Origin: Zetaproteobacteria bacterium
GTDB taxonomy: Bacteria > Pseudomonadota > Zetaproteobacteria > Mariprofundales > Mariprofundaceae
DNA length: 43,879 nucleotides
NCBI GenBank assembly: GCA_002753275.1
Contig: PEAA01000002.1
Location: 106,940-150,818, forward strand
Direction of reading: 5' to 3'
Shown here: in pieces, positions 9,608 to 17,347 of the stretch
Layout of the letters: every line of letters starts with the position of its first letter
Position numbering within the stretch: position 1 is the stretch's first letter
Made by a program: the position numbers and the translations under genes
The notes under the pieces: generated by a model
Databases searched by the model: none
What the model was told of the DNA's origin: nothing
The model's input: the letters and a program-made list of their open reading frames with translations, nothing else

Positions 9608-10677
9608 TAGCGTAACTTCAGCGTTGAGATGGCAATAAGTGCAAGAATGAACGATATAATCCAGAAACGGACAATGACTTTCGGCTCAGGCCACCCTTTG
9701 AGCTCATAGTGATGATGAATCGGAGCCATGCGAAAGACCCTTTTTCCGGTCAATTTGAAAGAGGCGACTTGAATCATCACCGAGACCGCTTCAAGCACAA
9801 ACACTCCACCGGCAATCGCCAATAAAAATTGCTGATGTACGGCACAAGCGACAAAGGCGAGTGCACCGCCAAGTGCAAGCGCACCGACATCACCCATGAA
9901 AACCTGGGCAGGATAGGTGTTAAACCAAAGAAATCCGATACATGCACCAATGAGTGCACTGCAGAAAATTGTTAATTCACCCGCAAGCGGTTCATGTGGA
10001 ATCATCAGGTAGGTCGAGAAGTTCACATGGCCTGCTATATAGACCACAAATGCCAGTGCGGCGGCAACCATGATGGTTGGTGTCACGGCCAAACCATCGA
10101 GGCCATCAGTAAGATTGACGGCATTGGAGGTGCCAATAAGCACAAAAATAACAAATGGCATATAGAACCAGCCCATATCCCATTGTGTTTTAAAGAAGGG
10201 GATATCCACAATAGGGTCGGTATATTGCATCAAGCCATAGGCAGCAATGCCACCAAAGAACAATTGTAAGATGATTTTCCAACGCCCCGCCAACCCTTTT
10301 GAATTGCCCTTGGAAATTTTCAAATAATCATCCAGCCAGCCAATCAGTGCATAACCCAAGGTCAGCGTTAATCCCAACCAGATGAGAGGGTTGGTTAAAT
10401 CGGCCCAGAGTAGGGTCGAGAAAGTAAAGGCAACGAGAATGAGTAGCCCGCCCATGGTGGGGGTTCCCTGTTTGCTGAAGTGGGATTGCGGTCCATCCTG
10501 CCGAATGGGCTGACCTTTTCCTTGTGTTTTTTTCAACCACCGAATGAACATGGGGCCAAAGATCCAGCAGAAGATCAGTGATGAGATCAAGGCGTAGATA
10601 CTGCGGAAAGTGATGTATTGGAAAAGGTTGAAGATCGGGTATTGATCGGCAAATGGATAGAGTAAGTTATAGAGCAT
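9607..10677 (-). CDS. mraY: Phospho-N-acetylmuramoyl-pentapeptide transferase MraY
   Basis: Integral membrane enzyme that transfers phospho-MurNAc-pentapeptide to undecaprenyl phosphate, giving lipid I. Around ten membrane helices are present, with the aspartate-rich motifs NLTDGLDGLA and FMGDVGALALGG and the histidine motif MAPIHHHYELKGW. The ATG at 10677 was chosen because AAGGAG lies six bases upstream and the protein then starts MLYNLLYPFADQYP with 356 residues, the family standard. A longer frame would reach further into murF. The chosen start overlaps murF by 11 bases. Confidence 0.97.
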   Translation of the reverse strand: MLYNLLYPFADQYPIFNLFQYITFRSIYALISSLIFCWIFGPMFIRWLKKTQGKGQPIRQDGPQSHFSKQGTPTMGGLLILVAFTFSTLLWADLTNPLIWLGLTLTLGYALIGWLDDYLKISKGNSKGLAGRWKIILQLFFGGIAAYGLMQYTDPIVDIPFFKTQWDMGWFYMPFVIFVLIGTSNAVNLTDGLDGLAVTPTIMVAAALAFVVYIAGHVNFSTYLMIPHEPLAGELTIFCSALIGACIGFLWFNTYPAQVFMGDVGALALGGALAFVACAVHQQFLLAIAGGVFVLEAVSVMIQVASFKLTGKRVFRMAPIHHHYELKGWPEPKVIVRFWIISFILALIAISTLKLR

Positions 10678-12025
10678 GCGGGCTCCTTGGCAGGGTGAGT
10701 TGTTGAACGATTGTGTCAAAGTTCATGCTGTGTGACGCTTTAATCAGCACGGTATGATTGGGGTGTGGCCAGGTAGGATGCTCTTGCATCCAAGAGCAGA
10801 CCGCAGCACTGTTCTCAAACCATAAGGCATGGGGCTGTTGTTGGTGAAGGTGTTGCATCTGCGGGCCTACAAGCAGCAGTTGATGGAGAGGAGGAAGCTG
10901 AAGGGTTGCATGCGCGCCTTCACTGCTGTCACCAAGTTCCGCCATGTCACCCAGGATGGCGATGCGTTCGCCGGCGAGGTTGCCCAAGGTATCTAGGGCT
11001 GACTGCATAGAGGCGGGATTGGCATTGTAACAATCATTGAGAATGTGCGAACCATGGATGCCATTTATGGCTTGCATGCGTCCTGCAACGGCTCGCCAAT
11101 GTTGTAATGCGTCAGCCACCTTGATAAGGGTAAACTGAAATTGTTCAATCAAAATCGTGGCGACCAACGCCATGTTGGCGCACCAGTGATCAGCGGGAAG
11201 AGAGAGGGTGATCTCGGCCTGCTGACCAAGATAGTGAAGGTGCAAGGTCTTATCGCAGCGTTGCCATTGTACCCCATGGTTGTCATCCATACTGATGCAT
11301 CGCCGCTGCATCGCTTGGTCGAGCAAAGGCGCGACACCATAACCCAAGTAATTGATGGATGATGCAGCGGTAGTCAGCAGTTTTGCTTTCTCTTGCGCAA
11401 TGGCATGCAGAGTTCCGAGTCCTTGGCTATGGGCTGCGGTCACGCCTGTTAAGATTGCAATGTCGGGCGTAACAATTTTGGCAAGATGATCCATTTCACC
11501 TGCTTCACTGATGCCACATTCAATCAAGGCGACCTGGCAATCCTCTGGGGTTGCCAATAGCGTCATGGGGACACCAATACGGTTGTTAAGGTTGGCTTGG
11601 GTTGCATGGACGCGGAGCCCGTGTTGCCGCAAGACATGCTCAAGCATGCTGCGAATGGTGGTTTTTCCGTAGGAGCCTGTCAGCGCAATGACTTTACAAT
11701 GGCGTAATTTTTCACGCCAGGCGTGGGCAAGGTCCCCATAAGCTATTAAGGTGTTTTCGACCTCTAGCATGGGGGTGTTGAGTTGTTGCCATGATTGAAT
11801 GCCGCGATGATCGCCGATGAGGGCTGAGATCTTACCCTCGAGACCATGTGCAAATTGATGTCCATCAAAGCGTTCGCCGCGTAGTGCGATGAAGGTGCTT
11901 GCGGGCGAGGCCTCGCGAGAATTGGTGGTAAGGGCTTCAATACGCGCAGGGCTCCCTTTGAGCCAGCGTCCACCGGTGGCGAGAGTGACTTCATTCGCAC
12001 TGAAAGAGGCAGCGTTTTTTATCAT
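10667..12025 (-). CDS. murF: UDP-MurNAc-tripeptide--D-alanyl-D-alanine ligase MurF
   Basis: Mur ligase that adds the D-Ala-D-Ala dipeptide made by Ddl. The P-loop GSYGKTTIRSML, the AHSQGLGTLHAIAQEKAKLL segment (positions consistent with the central domain) and the signature NDCYNANPASMQ followed by ILGDMAELG are typical of MurF. I chose the ATG at 12025, which overlaps the murE stop as ATGA and gives 452 residues. The frame stays open upstream into murE, but those codons read nothing MurF-like. Confidence 0.96.
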   Translation of the reverse strand: MIKNAASFSANEVTLATGGRWLKGSPARIEALTTNSREASPASTFIALRGERFDGHQFAHGLEGKISALIGDHRGIQSWQQLNTPMLEVENTLIAYGDLAHAWREKLRHCKVIALTGSYGKTTIRSMLEHVLRQHGLRVHATQANLNNRIGVPMTLLATPEDCQVALIECGISEAGEMDHLAKIVTPDIAILTGVTAAHSQGLGTLHAIAQEKAKLLTTAASSINYLGYGVAPLLDQAMQRRCISMDDNHGVQWQRCDKTLHLHYLGQQAEITLSLPADHWCANMALVATILIEQFQFTLIKVADALQHWRAVAGRMQAINGIHGSHILNDCYNANPASMQSALDTLGNLAGERIAILGDMAELGDSSEGAHATLQLPPLHQLLLVGPQMQHLHQQQPHALWFENSAAVCSWMQEHPTWPHPNHTVLIKASHSMNFDTIVQQLTLPRSPHAL

Positions 12026-13521
12026 GATTTCTTCTGCAGAAGATATTTTTTTGCCATTACGGCATCCGACCATGGCAAACGCACATCGCCAATCTCCATA
12101 TACTCTTCATGCCCTTTGCCTGCGATGAGCAGCATATCGCCTTCACGCATTTGCAAAATGGCATCCGCGATAGCCATTTCACGGTCAGGGATAATATGCA
12201 CGGGGGGCTTTGCGCTGATCCCTTGTTGAATGTGTGCCAAAATATCATGGGGGTTTTCGTGGCGCGGGTTATCATTGGTAAGCCAGATGATGTCGGCATG
12301 GTTGGCGGCAACTTCACCCATGATTGATCGCTTCTGTTTATCGCGATTACCACCACAGCCAAAGAGCACCATCAACCGTCCTTGGGTCCATGCTTTGGCT
12401 GTCAATAGACTTCGTTGCAGTGCTTCAGGTGTATGGGCATAGTCGATATAGACTTGCCAATCGTTCACGGTGACCGCTTGCATTCTTCCTTTGGGTGCCG
12501 TAATACCATTCAATACGAAGGGGATATCATCAAGAGGGAGGTGCCATTGTGTGCAGAGAAGCAGGGTGGCAGCCGCAAGGTTTTCAGCATGAAACTGACC
12601 TGCGGGGATGTTTTCAATGACAAGGGTGCGATGGGTGAATTGAATCTCCATGCTATGTTTATCGAGCTGTTTCCAGCGTAAATCGACGGCATGCGGATGA
12701 TCATGGTGGGCATACCAATAGACTTTTTTCCCTGGTTTAACATGCGTGCGAATGTCGGCATGATCCGCGTTGCAAATGGCAACGCCTCCGTGGGCCAGTA
12801 CCTGTGCAATAAAGGAGGCTTTGATGGCCAAATAATTTGCGTAGCCGCCATGATCCTCAAGATGATCATGGCCGATGGATGACCAGATTGCGCTTTGAAA
12901 AGGGATGCCGGCAATGCGTTGCTGTTCGATTCCATGGGATGAAACCTCCATCACCAGTGCTTCAATATGGTGACGATGGGCGGCGGCAAGGAGCCTGTGG
13001 TTGTTGAGCAGTGATGCGGTCGTGTTGCCAATATCTTCGATTTCATGGCTATTACGAACCCAGCCTAGGGTGCCGGAAGACCATATTTGGCCATGCAAGC
13101 GCTCTAAAATTTCACGAATCATCCATGTAATACTGGTCTTTCCATCGGTACCTGTGGTGCCAATACAATGGGTAGCTGTATATTCCGTATGAAACCAACG
13201 GCGCAATAGATCGCCGAGTTGCGCAAGGTTTTTTAGGGTGAAATAGGGAGGTTCGTGGTCATTTGCTGGGGGCGTATGTTGCTCTTCAATCATAATGATG
13301 GCCTTGGCACCCAAGGCCAGCGCTTGTTCACAGTAGGCTTGTTGATGCGTGTTTGCACGGGGCATACATAAAAATGCATCGCCAGGCTTAACCAAGCGTG
13401 AATCTTCATGAAGGTTGTGAATCAATAGATCGGGGGGAATGGATAGATCATTGAGTAGCCGTGCCAATGGCATGGGGGCGGGTTGGGTCAGTTTGGCAAG
13501 TTTATTTAGCGTTTCATTCAT
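12022..13521 (-). CDS. murE: UDP-MurNAc-L-Ala-D-Glu--meso-diaminopimelate ligase MurE
   Basis: Mur ligase that adds the third stem-peptide residue. The P-loop region GTTGTDGKTSITWM is present, along with EVSSHGIEQQRI and VYIDYAHTPEAL. The specificity motif reads DNPR (in TNDNPRHENP), the form known for meso-diaminopimelate enzymes and not for lysine enzymes; this supports a Gram-negative cell wall. The ATG at 13521 has GGAGA about nine bases upstream and gives 499 residues. It overlaps the end of ftsI by 8 bases. Confidence 0.97.
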   Translation of the reverse strand: MNETLNKLAKLTQPAPMPLARLLNDLSIPPDLLIHNLHEDSRLVKPGDAFLCMPRANTHQQAYCEQALALGAKAIIMIEEQHTPPANDHEPPYFTLKNLAQLGDLLRRWFHTEYTATHCIGTTGTDGKTSITWMIREILERLHGQIWSSGTLGWVRNSHEIEDIGNTTASLLNNHRLLAAAHRHHIEALVMEVSSHGIEQQRIAGIPFQSAIWSSIGHDHLEDHGGYANYLAIKASFIAQVLAHGGVAICNADHADIRTHVKPGKKVYWYAHHDHPHAVDLRWKQLDKHSMEIQFTHRTLVIENIPAGQFHAENLAAATLLLCTQWHLPLDDIPFVLNGITAPKGRMQAVTVNDWQVYIDYAHTPEALQRSLLTAKAWTQGRLMVLFGCGGNRDKQKRSIMGEVAANHADIIWLTNDNPRHENPHDILAHIQQGISAKPPVHIIPDREMAIADAILQMREGDMLLIAGKGHEEYMEIGDVRLPWSDAVMAKKYLLQKKS

Positions 13522-15403
13522 GTAGCCAGATCTCCACTTGATCACCGGGATGCAGGGATTCGATTTTTTTAGGTTTTTGTTGAGCGACCCAGCCAGAGCC
13601 ATGGGTGATCAATTTAATCTGTTGCGTATGGGCCAATACGCGGGCTTCGCGCAAAGAGAGCTGTAAAAACGAAATGGTAGGTGCATTATCCGTGGTGTTG
13701 ACGGGCGCTGTTTTTACTTCGATGGATGGTGGTGGGGGCATCATGCCTTGCGCTGGGGAGACACCTAAATAGGGCAGGGCGTTGGCGGCAATATTGCGAA
13801 AAACAGGTGCAGAGACGCTCCCTCCATAGATGCTCTTTGCAGGCTCATCAATCACGACGGCGATAATCAGTTCAGGGCGATCTGCCGGAACAATCCCCGC
13901 AAAAACGGCTGTGTAGCGATCTTTGGCATAGCCTCCATGGCGATTGGCTTTTTGTGCAGTACCTGTTTTCCCTGCAACGCGGTATCCCATTGGAATCGCT
14001 TGTGTACCGGTGCCATCACGCAAGGTGGTCGCCTCAAGCATGGTGAGTACCTGGCTTGCCGTTTTGCTGGAGAAAACCTCGGTGCGGAGGCTTTGCATTG
14101 CATTATGTTGGTTTTTCAAAATATGGGGTGGAATATAGACACCTCCATTGGCAAAAACATTAAACGCTGATGCCAGTTGCAGGGTGGTGACCGCAATACC
14201 TTGGCCAAAGGCGATGTTGGCGGTTTCGACGGGGCCCCATGATTCTGGCGATGGCGATATACCATTGGATTCGCCAGTAAATGCGATAGGACTTTTCATG
14301 GTTAATCCCGATTGATCAAGAATACGGTAGAGCGCATCTGCACCGACATCCTTGGCCAATTTGGCTGCACCAATATTGCTGGAGCGAACCAGTAAACGGG
14401 TGAGGTCGATCACCCCCTCTGGATGGTCATCATGGATCACATAATCAGCAACACGGTAGTGGCCATTTTCACAATCGATTAATGAAGTTGGCTTCCACCG
14501 TTTGCTCTCCAGTGCCGCTGCAATGGTAAAAGGCTTCAGTGTAGAGCCTGGTTCGAAGACATCGGTCACGGCACGGTTACGCCATTGGTCGGGTTTGAAT
14601 TTCTTAAAGTTGTTAGGGTTGTAGGCTGGCCAACTGACCATGGCAAGAATGGCACTGTCTTTGGGGCGAATGACGACAACAGAACCTCCTTTGGCACCAT
14701 TGTCACGCACAGCATCGGCGAGTGCCGCAAACGCCATACTCTGAATGCCGCTGTCAATGGTGAGTTCGAGATCTTCTCCAGCAATGGTGGATTGAATCCA
14801 GTTTGAGCCAGGGAGTAGATGTCGTGCCGCATCTTTGCGTACTTCGCGAATCCCCATCTGCCCTTGCAGCGTGCTGTTAAACTTGCGCTCAAGTCCTTCA
14901 AGGCCATTGCCATCAATACCGACAAAGCCAAGAAGATGCCCGACCTCTGCCCCGCGTGGATAGAAGCGTTGCCACTCGCTCTCTTCACGAATACCCGGGA
15001 GGTTAAGCGCGTTAATTTGTGTCGCGACTTCAGGGGCGACATGGCGATCTAACCAGACGAAGCCTTTGCGTTTGGCGAGCCGTTTGTACAGAGATTTGCT
15101 TGAAACCCCCAAGATTTTGGCGATTTGAGGAATCGATTGTGGGGGAATATCTTCAGCGATGGCTGCGATTGATGGCACACGAATACTCTCCGCAAGGGTG
15201 TGTCCAGCTGCATCCAAAATCGCACCACGCGGAGCGATCACTTGATATTGTACAGTGCGTTGTCGCTCTGCCTTTTTACGATATTCCTCATGCTTGAACG
15301 CTTGCAGATCAACGGCACGAATGATGATTAGCAGAAACAAAAAAACAATAAGCCCTGCAATGAATTCAAGGCGGCGCTTGATGTAGAGGGACTCGTTATT
15401 CAT
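13514..15403 (-). CDS. ftsI: Septal peptidoglycan transpeptidase FtsI (PBP3) with C-terminal PASTA domain
   Basis: Class B penicillin-binding protein that cross-links septal peptidoglycan. It has a short cytoplasmic tail, a membrane helix (about 14-29), a PBP dimerisation region, and a transpeptidase domain with the active-site motifs STLK at 287-290, SSN at 341-343 and KTG at 479-481. A proline-rich linker (556-573) then leads to a region (about 574-627) that reads as one PASTA domain (SLREARVLAHTQQIKLI, then HPGDQVEIWL). E. coli FtsI has no such domain, so the protein is longer (629) than enteric PBP3. The ATG at 15403 overlaps ftsL by eight bases; an upstream GTG at 15427 is possible but has no ribosome site. 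Confidence 0.95.
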   Translation of the reverse strand: MNNESLYIKRRLEFIAGLIVFLFLLIIIRAVDLQAFKHEEYRKKAERQRTVQYQVIAPRGAILDAAGHTLAESIRVPSIAAIAEDIPPQSIPQIAKILGVSSKSLYKRLAKRKGFVWLDRHVAPEVATQINALNLPGIREESEWQRFYPRGAEVGHLLGFVGIDGNGLEGLERKFNSTLQGQMGIREVRKDAARHLLPGSNWIQSTIAGEDLELTIDSGIQSMAFAALADAVRDNGAKGGSVVVIRPKDSAILAMVSWPAYNPNNFKKFKPDQWRNRAVTDVFEPGSTLKPFTIAAALESKRWKPTSLIDCENGHYRVADYVIHDDHPEGVIDLTRLLVRSSNIGAAKLAKDVGADALYRILDQSGLTMKSPIAFTGESNGISPSPESWGPVETANIAFGQGIAVTTLQLASAFNVFANGGVYIPPHILKNQHNAMQSLRTEVFSSKTASQVLTMLEATTLRDGTGTQAIPMGYRVAGKTGTAQKANRHGGYAKDRYTAVFAGIVPADRPELIIAVVIDEPAKSIYGGSVSAPVFRNIAANALPYLGVSPAQGMMPPPPSIEVKTAPVNTTDNAPTISFLQLSLREARVLAHTQQIKLITHGSGWVAQQKPKKIESLHPGDQVEIWLHE

Positions 15404-15671
15404 CAAGAGGAATGACTTGATCAGCACGGGGAGGGGCCATGCCGAATGCTTTGGCTTTCTTTCGAAGTTGTTCGGGTTGAATCAGGCTTGATCGTTCAAT
15501 CGCAAGTTGTTGCATGTCATGAAGTAAGCGCTCTTTTGTTTGCCGTGCTTGATCCATTTGATTTGAGATTTCATTACGCTTGTGGCTTATCCATACCTTT
15601 CCTGCTGCAAAAGCGATAAAGAGCGCGAGAAGGGTGAGAATAAAAAGCGTCTTCCATGTCGATTTAGTCAT
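15396..15671 (-). CDS. ftsL: Cell division protein FtsL
   Basis: Small bitopic divisome protein that forms the FtsQLB complex. The 91 residues hold one membrane helix (about 7-27) followed by a coiled-coil-like stretch with regular hydrophobic spacing (about 30-75). Sequence similarity is too low to identify FtsL by itself; the call rests on topology, length and position between rsmH and ftsI. The ATG at 15671 overlaps the rsmH stop by eight bases; an upstream in-frame start would extend into rsmH and place an implausible basic tail before the helix. Confidence 0.88.
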   Translation of the reverse strand: MTKSTWKTLFILTLLALFIAFAAGKVWISHKRNEISNQMDQARQTKERLLHDMQQLAIERSSLIQPEQLRKKAKAFGMAPPRADQVIPLDE

Positions 15672-16596
15672 GGTTCTTTTCAGCAACGCGGAGCATCGAT
15701 GAACGGCTTCGCGGGTTCGCTGTGATTTCATCTTCGGAGGGGCGAATCGGTTTTTTTGAGATCCAGTGCATTGAAGGGGTTAAGCCACAGGCACAGATTG
15801 GAAATGTGGGTGGGCATTGGCAAGGGTTTACGCGCTTCTCAATCAAGTCGCGAACGAGACGATCTTCCCCGGAATGAAAAGAGATGACAGCTAAGCGCCC
15901 TCCAGGTTTTAATAGATCCATGGCGGCATTGAGCGCACGCTCAATTTGTCCCATTTCATCGTTGACCCAGATCCGTAGTGCTTGAAATGTGCGGGTTGCA
16001 GGGTGGGTGCTGCCGTAACGGGCATTTTTCGGCACGCTATGAAAACAGATGTTTTCAAGTTGTTGGGTCGTGTGAAGATCATTTTGATGAAATGCGTGTA
16101 AAATGTTTTTGGCAATTCGACCCGCAAACCGTTCATTGCCATATTGTCGGAGAATATCCGCCAATTGCTTTTCAGAGATGTGGGCAAGTTTGTGCGAGAG
16201 AGGAATACCGTGCTCGCAGTCCATGCGCATATCCAAAGGGCCATCATGAACAAAGGAGAATCCGCGTGAAGGGGTGTCAAATTGTGGGGAAGAGACGCCA
16301 AGATCAAAGCCAATGCCATCAACAGCATGCCAACCAAGCAGCTCGGCGACCTCATGAATTTCAGAAAAAGGCGATTGAACAATATGAAAACGATTATCGG
16401 CTTGCTGGAGGGATTTACCCACGCCAATGGCTTCAGGATCGCGGTCGATGGCAAGAAGAGACCCGTTTTCTGATAATAAATTCAACACCATTTTCGCGTG
16501 ACCACCGCGGCCAAAGGTGCAGTCAATATAACAGCCTTCAGGATTGGTGACCCATGCCGAGATAAAGGGTTCGCTAAGAACAGGAATGTGTGACAT
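15664..16596 (-). CDS. rsmH: 16S rRNA (cytosine(1402)-N4)-methyltransferase RsmH
   Basis: S-adenosylmethionine-dependent enzyme that N4-methylates C1402 in the ribosomal P site (formerly MraW). The N-terminal motif HIPVLSEPFISAW and the SAM loop CTFGRGGHAKMVL are typical, followed by GIGFDLGVSSPQFDTPSRGF. The late motif VISFHSGEDRLVRDL is also diagnostic. The length of 310 residues is normal. The start codon shares one base with the mraZ stop (TAATG), as expected for the second dcw gene. Confidence 0.97.
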   Translation of the reverse strand: MSHIPVLSEPFISAWVTNPEGCYIDCTFGRGGHAKMVLNLLSENGSLLAIDRDPEAIGVGKSLQQADNRFHIVQSPFSEIHEVAELLGWHAVDGIGFDLGVSSPQFDTPSRGFSFVHDGPLDMRMDCEHGIPLSHKLAHISEKQLADILRQYGNERFAGRIAKNILHAFHQNDLHTTQQLENICFHSVPKNARYGSTHPATRTFQALRIWVNDEMGQIERALNAAMDLLKPGGRLAVISFHSGEDRLVRDLIEKRVNPCQCPPTFPICACGLTPSMHWISKKPIRPSEDEITANPRSRSSMLRVAEKNHD

Positions 16597-17027
16597 TAAA
16601 AATCAAGTCGGGCTTGTTGTAAGGCGATGACATCTTCCATTAACTTCACATCGCGTCGTTCAACATCCCAAATTTGGAATCGACCGCTGCCGCCAGCAAA
16701 TGTGACATGTTTGATGAGCCCGGCATGTTTTCGGAGGGTGTGGTTGATAAGAATTCGCCCCTGTTTATCTGGTTGTGTGGTGACGGCAGCGGAGATGACA
16801 ACACGCTCATAGGCACGGATTTCAGGGGAATTTTGCGGCTGAGTATGAAATTTTTGTACATGGCGATACCACTCATCTTGCGGGTAAACACGCAAACAGC
16901 CATCAAAGTCGCGGGTGATGACGATGGTCTCATGCGTGTATAAATTGCGTAATACATCACGATAAGCTGCAGGAATACTAATGCGCCCTTTTTCATCCAT
17001 ATTGACTTGATGTTCGCCTTCAAACAT
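16596..17027 (-). CDS. mraZ: Transcriptional regulator MraZ
   Basis: AbrB-like ring-forming DNA-binding protein that in E. coli represses its own dcw operon. Both half-repeats are visible: MDEKGRISIPAAYRD near the N-terminus and QPDKQGRILINHTLRKHAGL in the second half. I chose the ATG at 17027 because GGAG lies six bases upstream and the product starts MFEGEHQVNMDEKGR with 143 residues, the family standard; a GTG four codons earlier lacks a ribosome site. It is the first gene of the dcw cluster, and a TGGGN operator-like repeat lies just upstream. Confidence 0.97.
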   Translation of the reverse strand: MFEGEHQVNMDEKGRISIPAAYRDVLRNLYTHETIVITRDFDGCLRVYPQDEWYRHVQKFHTQPQNSPEIRAYERVVISAAVTTQPDKQGRILINHTLRKHAGLIKHVTFAGGSGRFQIWDVERRDVKLMEDVIALQQARLDF

Positions 17028-17043
17028 AGCTTGCTCCACTTAT

Positions 17044-17068
17044 TGGGGTGAATCCCCACAATTACCCA
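17044..17068 (-). promoter_or_regulatory. mraZ: Candidate MraZ operator (TGGGN repeats)
   Basis: Read on the minus strand, TGGGT-AATTG-TGGGG-ATTCA-CCCCA lies between the predicted transcription start and mraZ. MraZ of E. coli is known to bind TGGGN repeats at ten-base spacing in this position. Here two direct repeats keep that spacing (17064-17068 and 17054-17058), and a third element one turn further (17044-17048) is inverted, forming a perfect dyad with the second. Binding is inferred. Confidence 0.6.
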
Positions 17069-17079
17069 CAACGAAAGCA

Positions 17080-17107
17080 ATCATGCGATGATGGTGGGGT
17101 TTGTCAA
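17080..17107 (-). promoter_or_regulatory. Candidate sigma-70 promoter for the dcw cluster
   Basis: On the minus strand a perfect -35 TTGACA (17102-17107) is followed after 16 bases by CATGAT (17080-17085), which matches four of six -10 bases. Transcription would begin near 17073, just before the MraZ-like repeats, and give a leader of about 45 bases to mraZ. Confidence 0.55.
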
Positions 17108-17347
17108 TATAGATTTCATGTTGTTATGCGTTAATTGTTTGTTATTTATGTGATTTATTGCTTGTTGAGCAGGTCGAATGGCGTGTAGGTGGACCTTTGA
17201 AAAAAGGAGAATAATTTTTAAGTAGATATGTGGGTAAGAAAGTGTAATTTGCATGCTGCGTTAACGGTTTATGGGATGTTTTATACTATCGTAGCCGCTT
17301 TTGTGTGAAGCCTTCGATGTGCGTAAATTGATGTTAAGGGGGCGTAG
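17108..17347. other. Intergenic region between divergent mraZ and the CHASE-GGDEF-EAL gene
   Basis: The whole gap between the two start codons is 320 bases (17028-17347); its left part holds the dcw promoter and operator. The remainder is AT-rich and has no open frame worth calling. On the plus strand TATACT at 17282-17287 is a good -10 for the downstream gene, with only a weak -35 (TTAACG at 17261-17266, spacing 15). AAGGGGG just before the ATG at 17348 is the ribosome site. Confidence 0.5.

Noticed and set aside
15909-16454. 181-codon open frame on the minus strand within rsmH
   Set aside because: It is an alternative frame of rsmH without recognisable motifs.
15978-16550. 190-codon open frame on the plus strand
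   Set aside because: It lies wholly antisense to rsmH, whose motifs are intact, and its product shows no domain or ribosome site.
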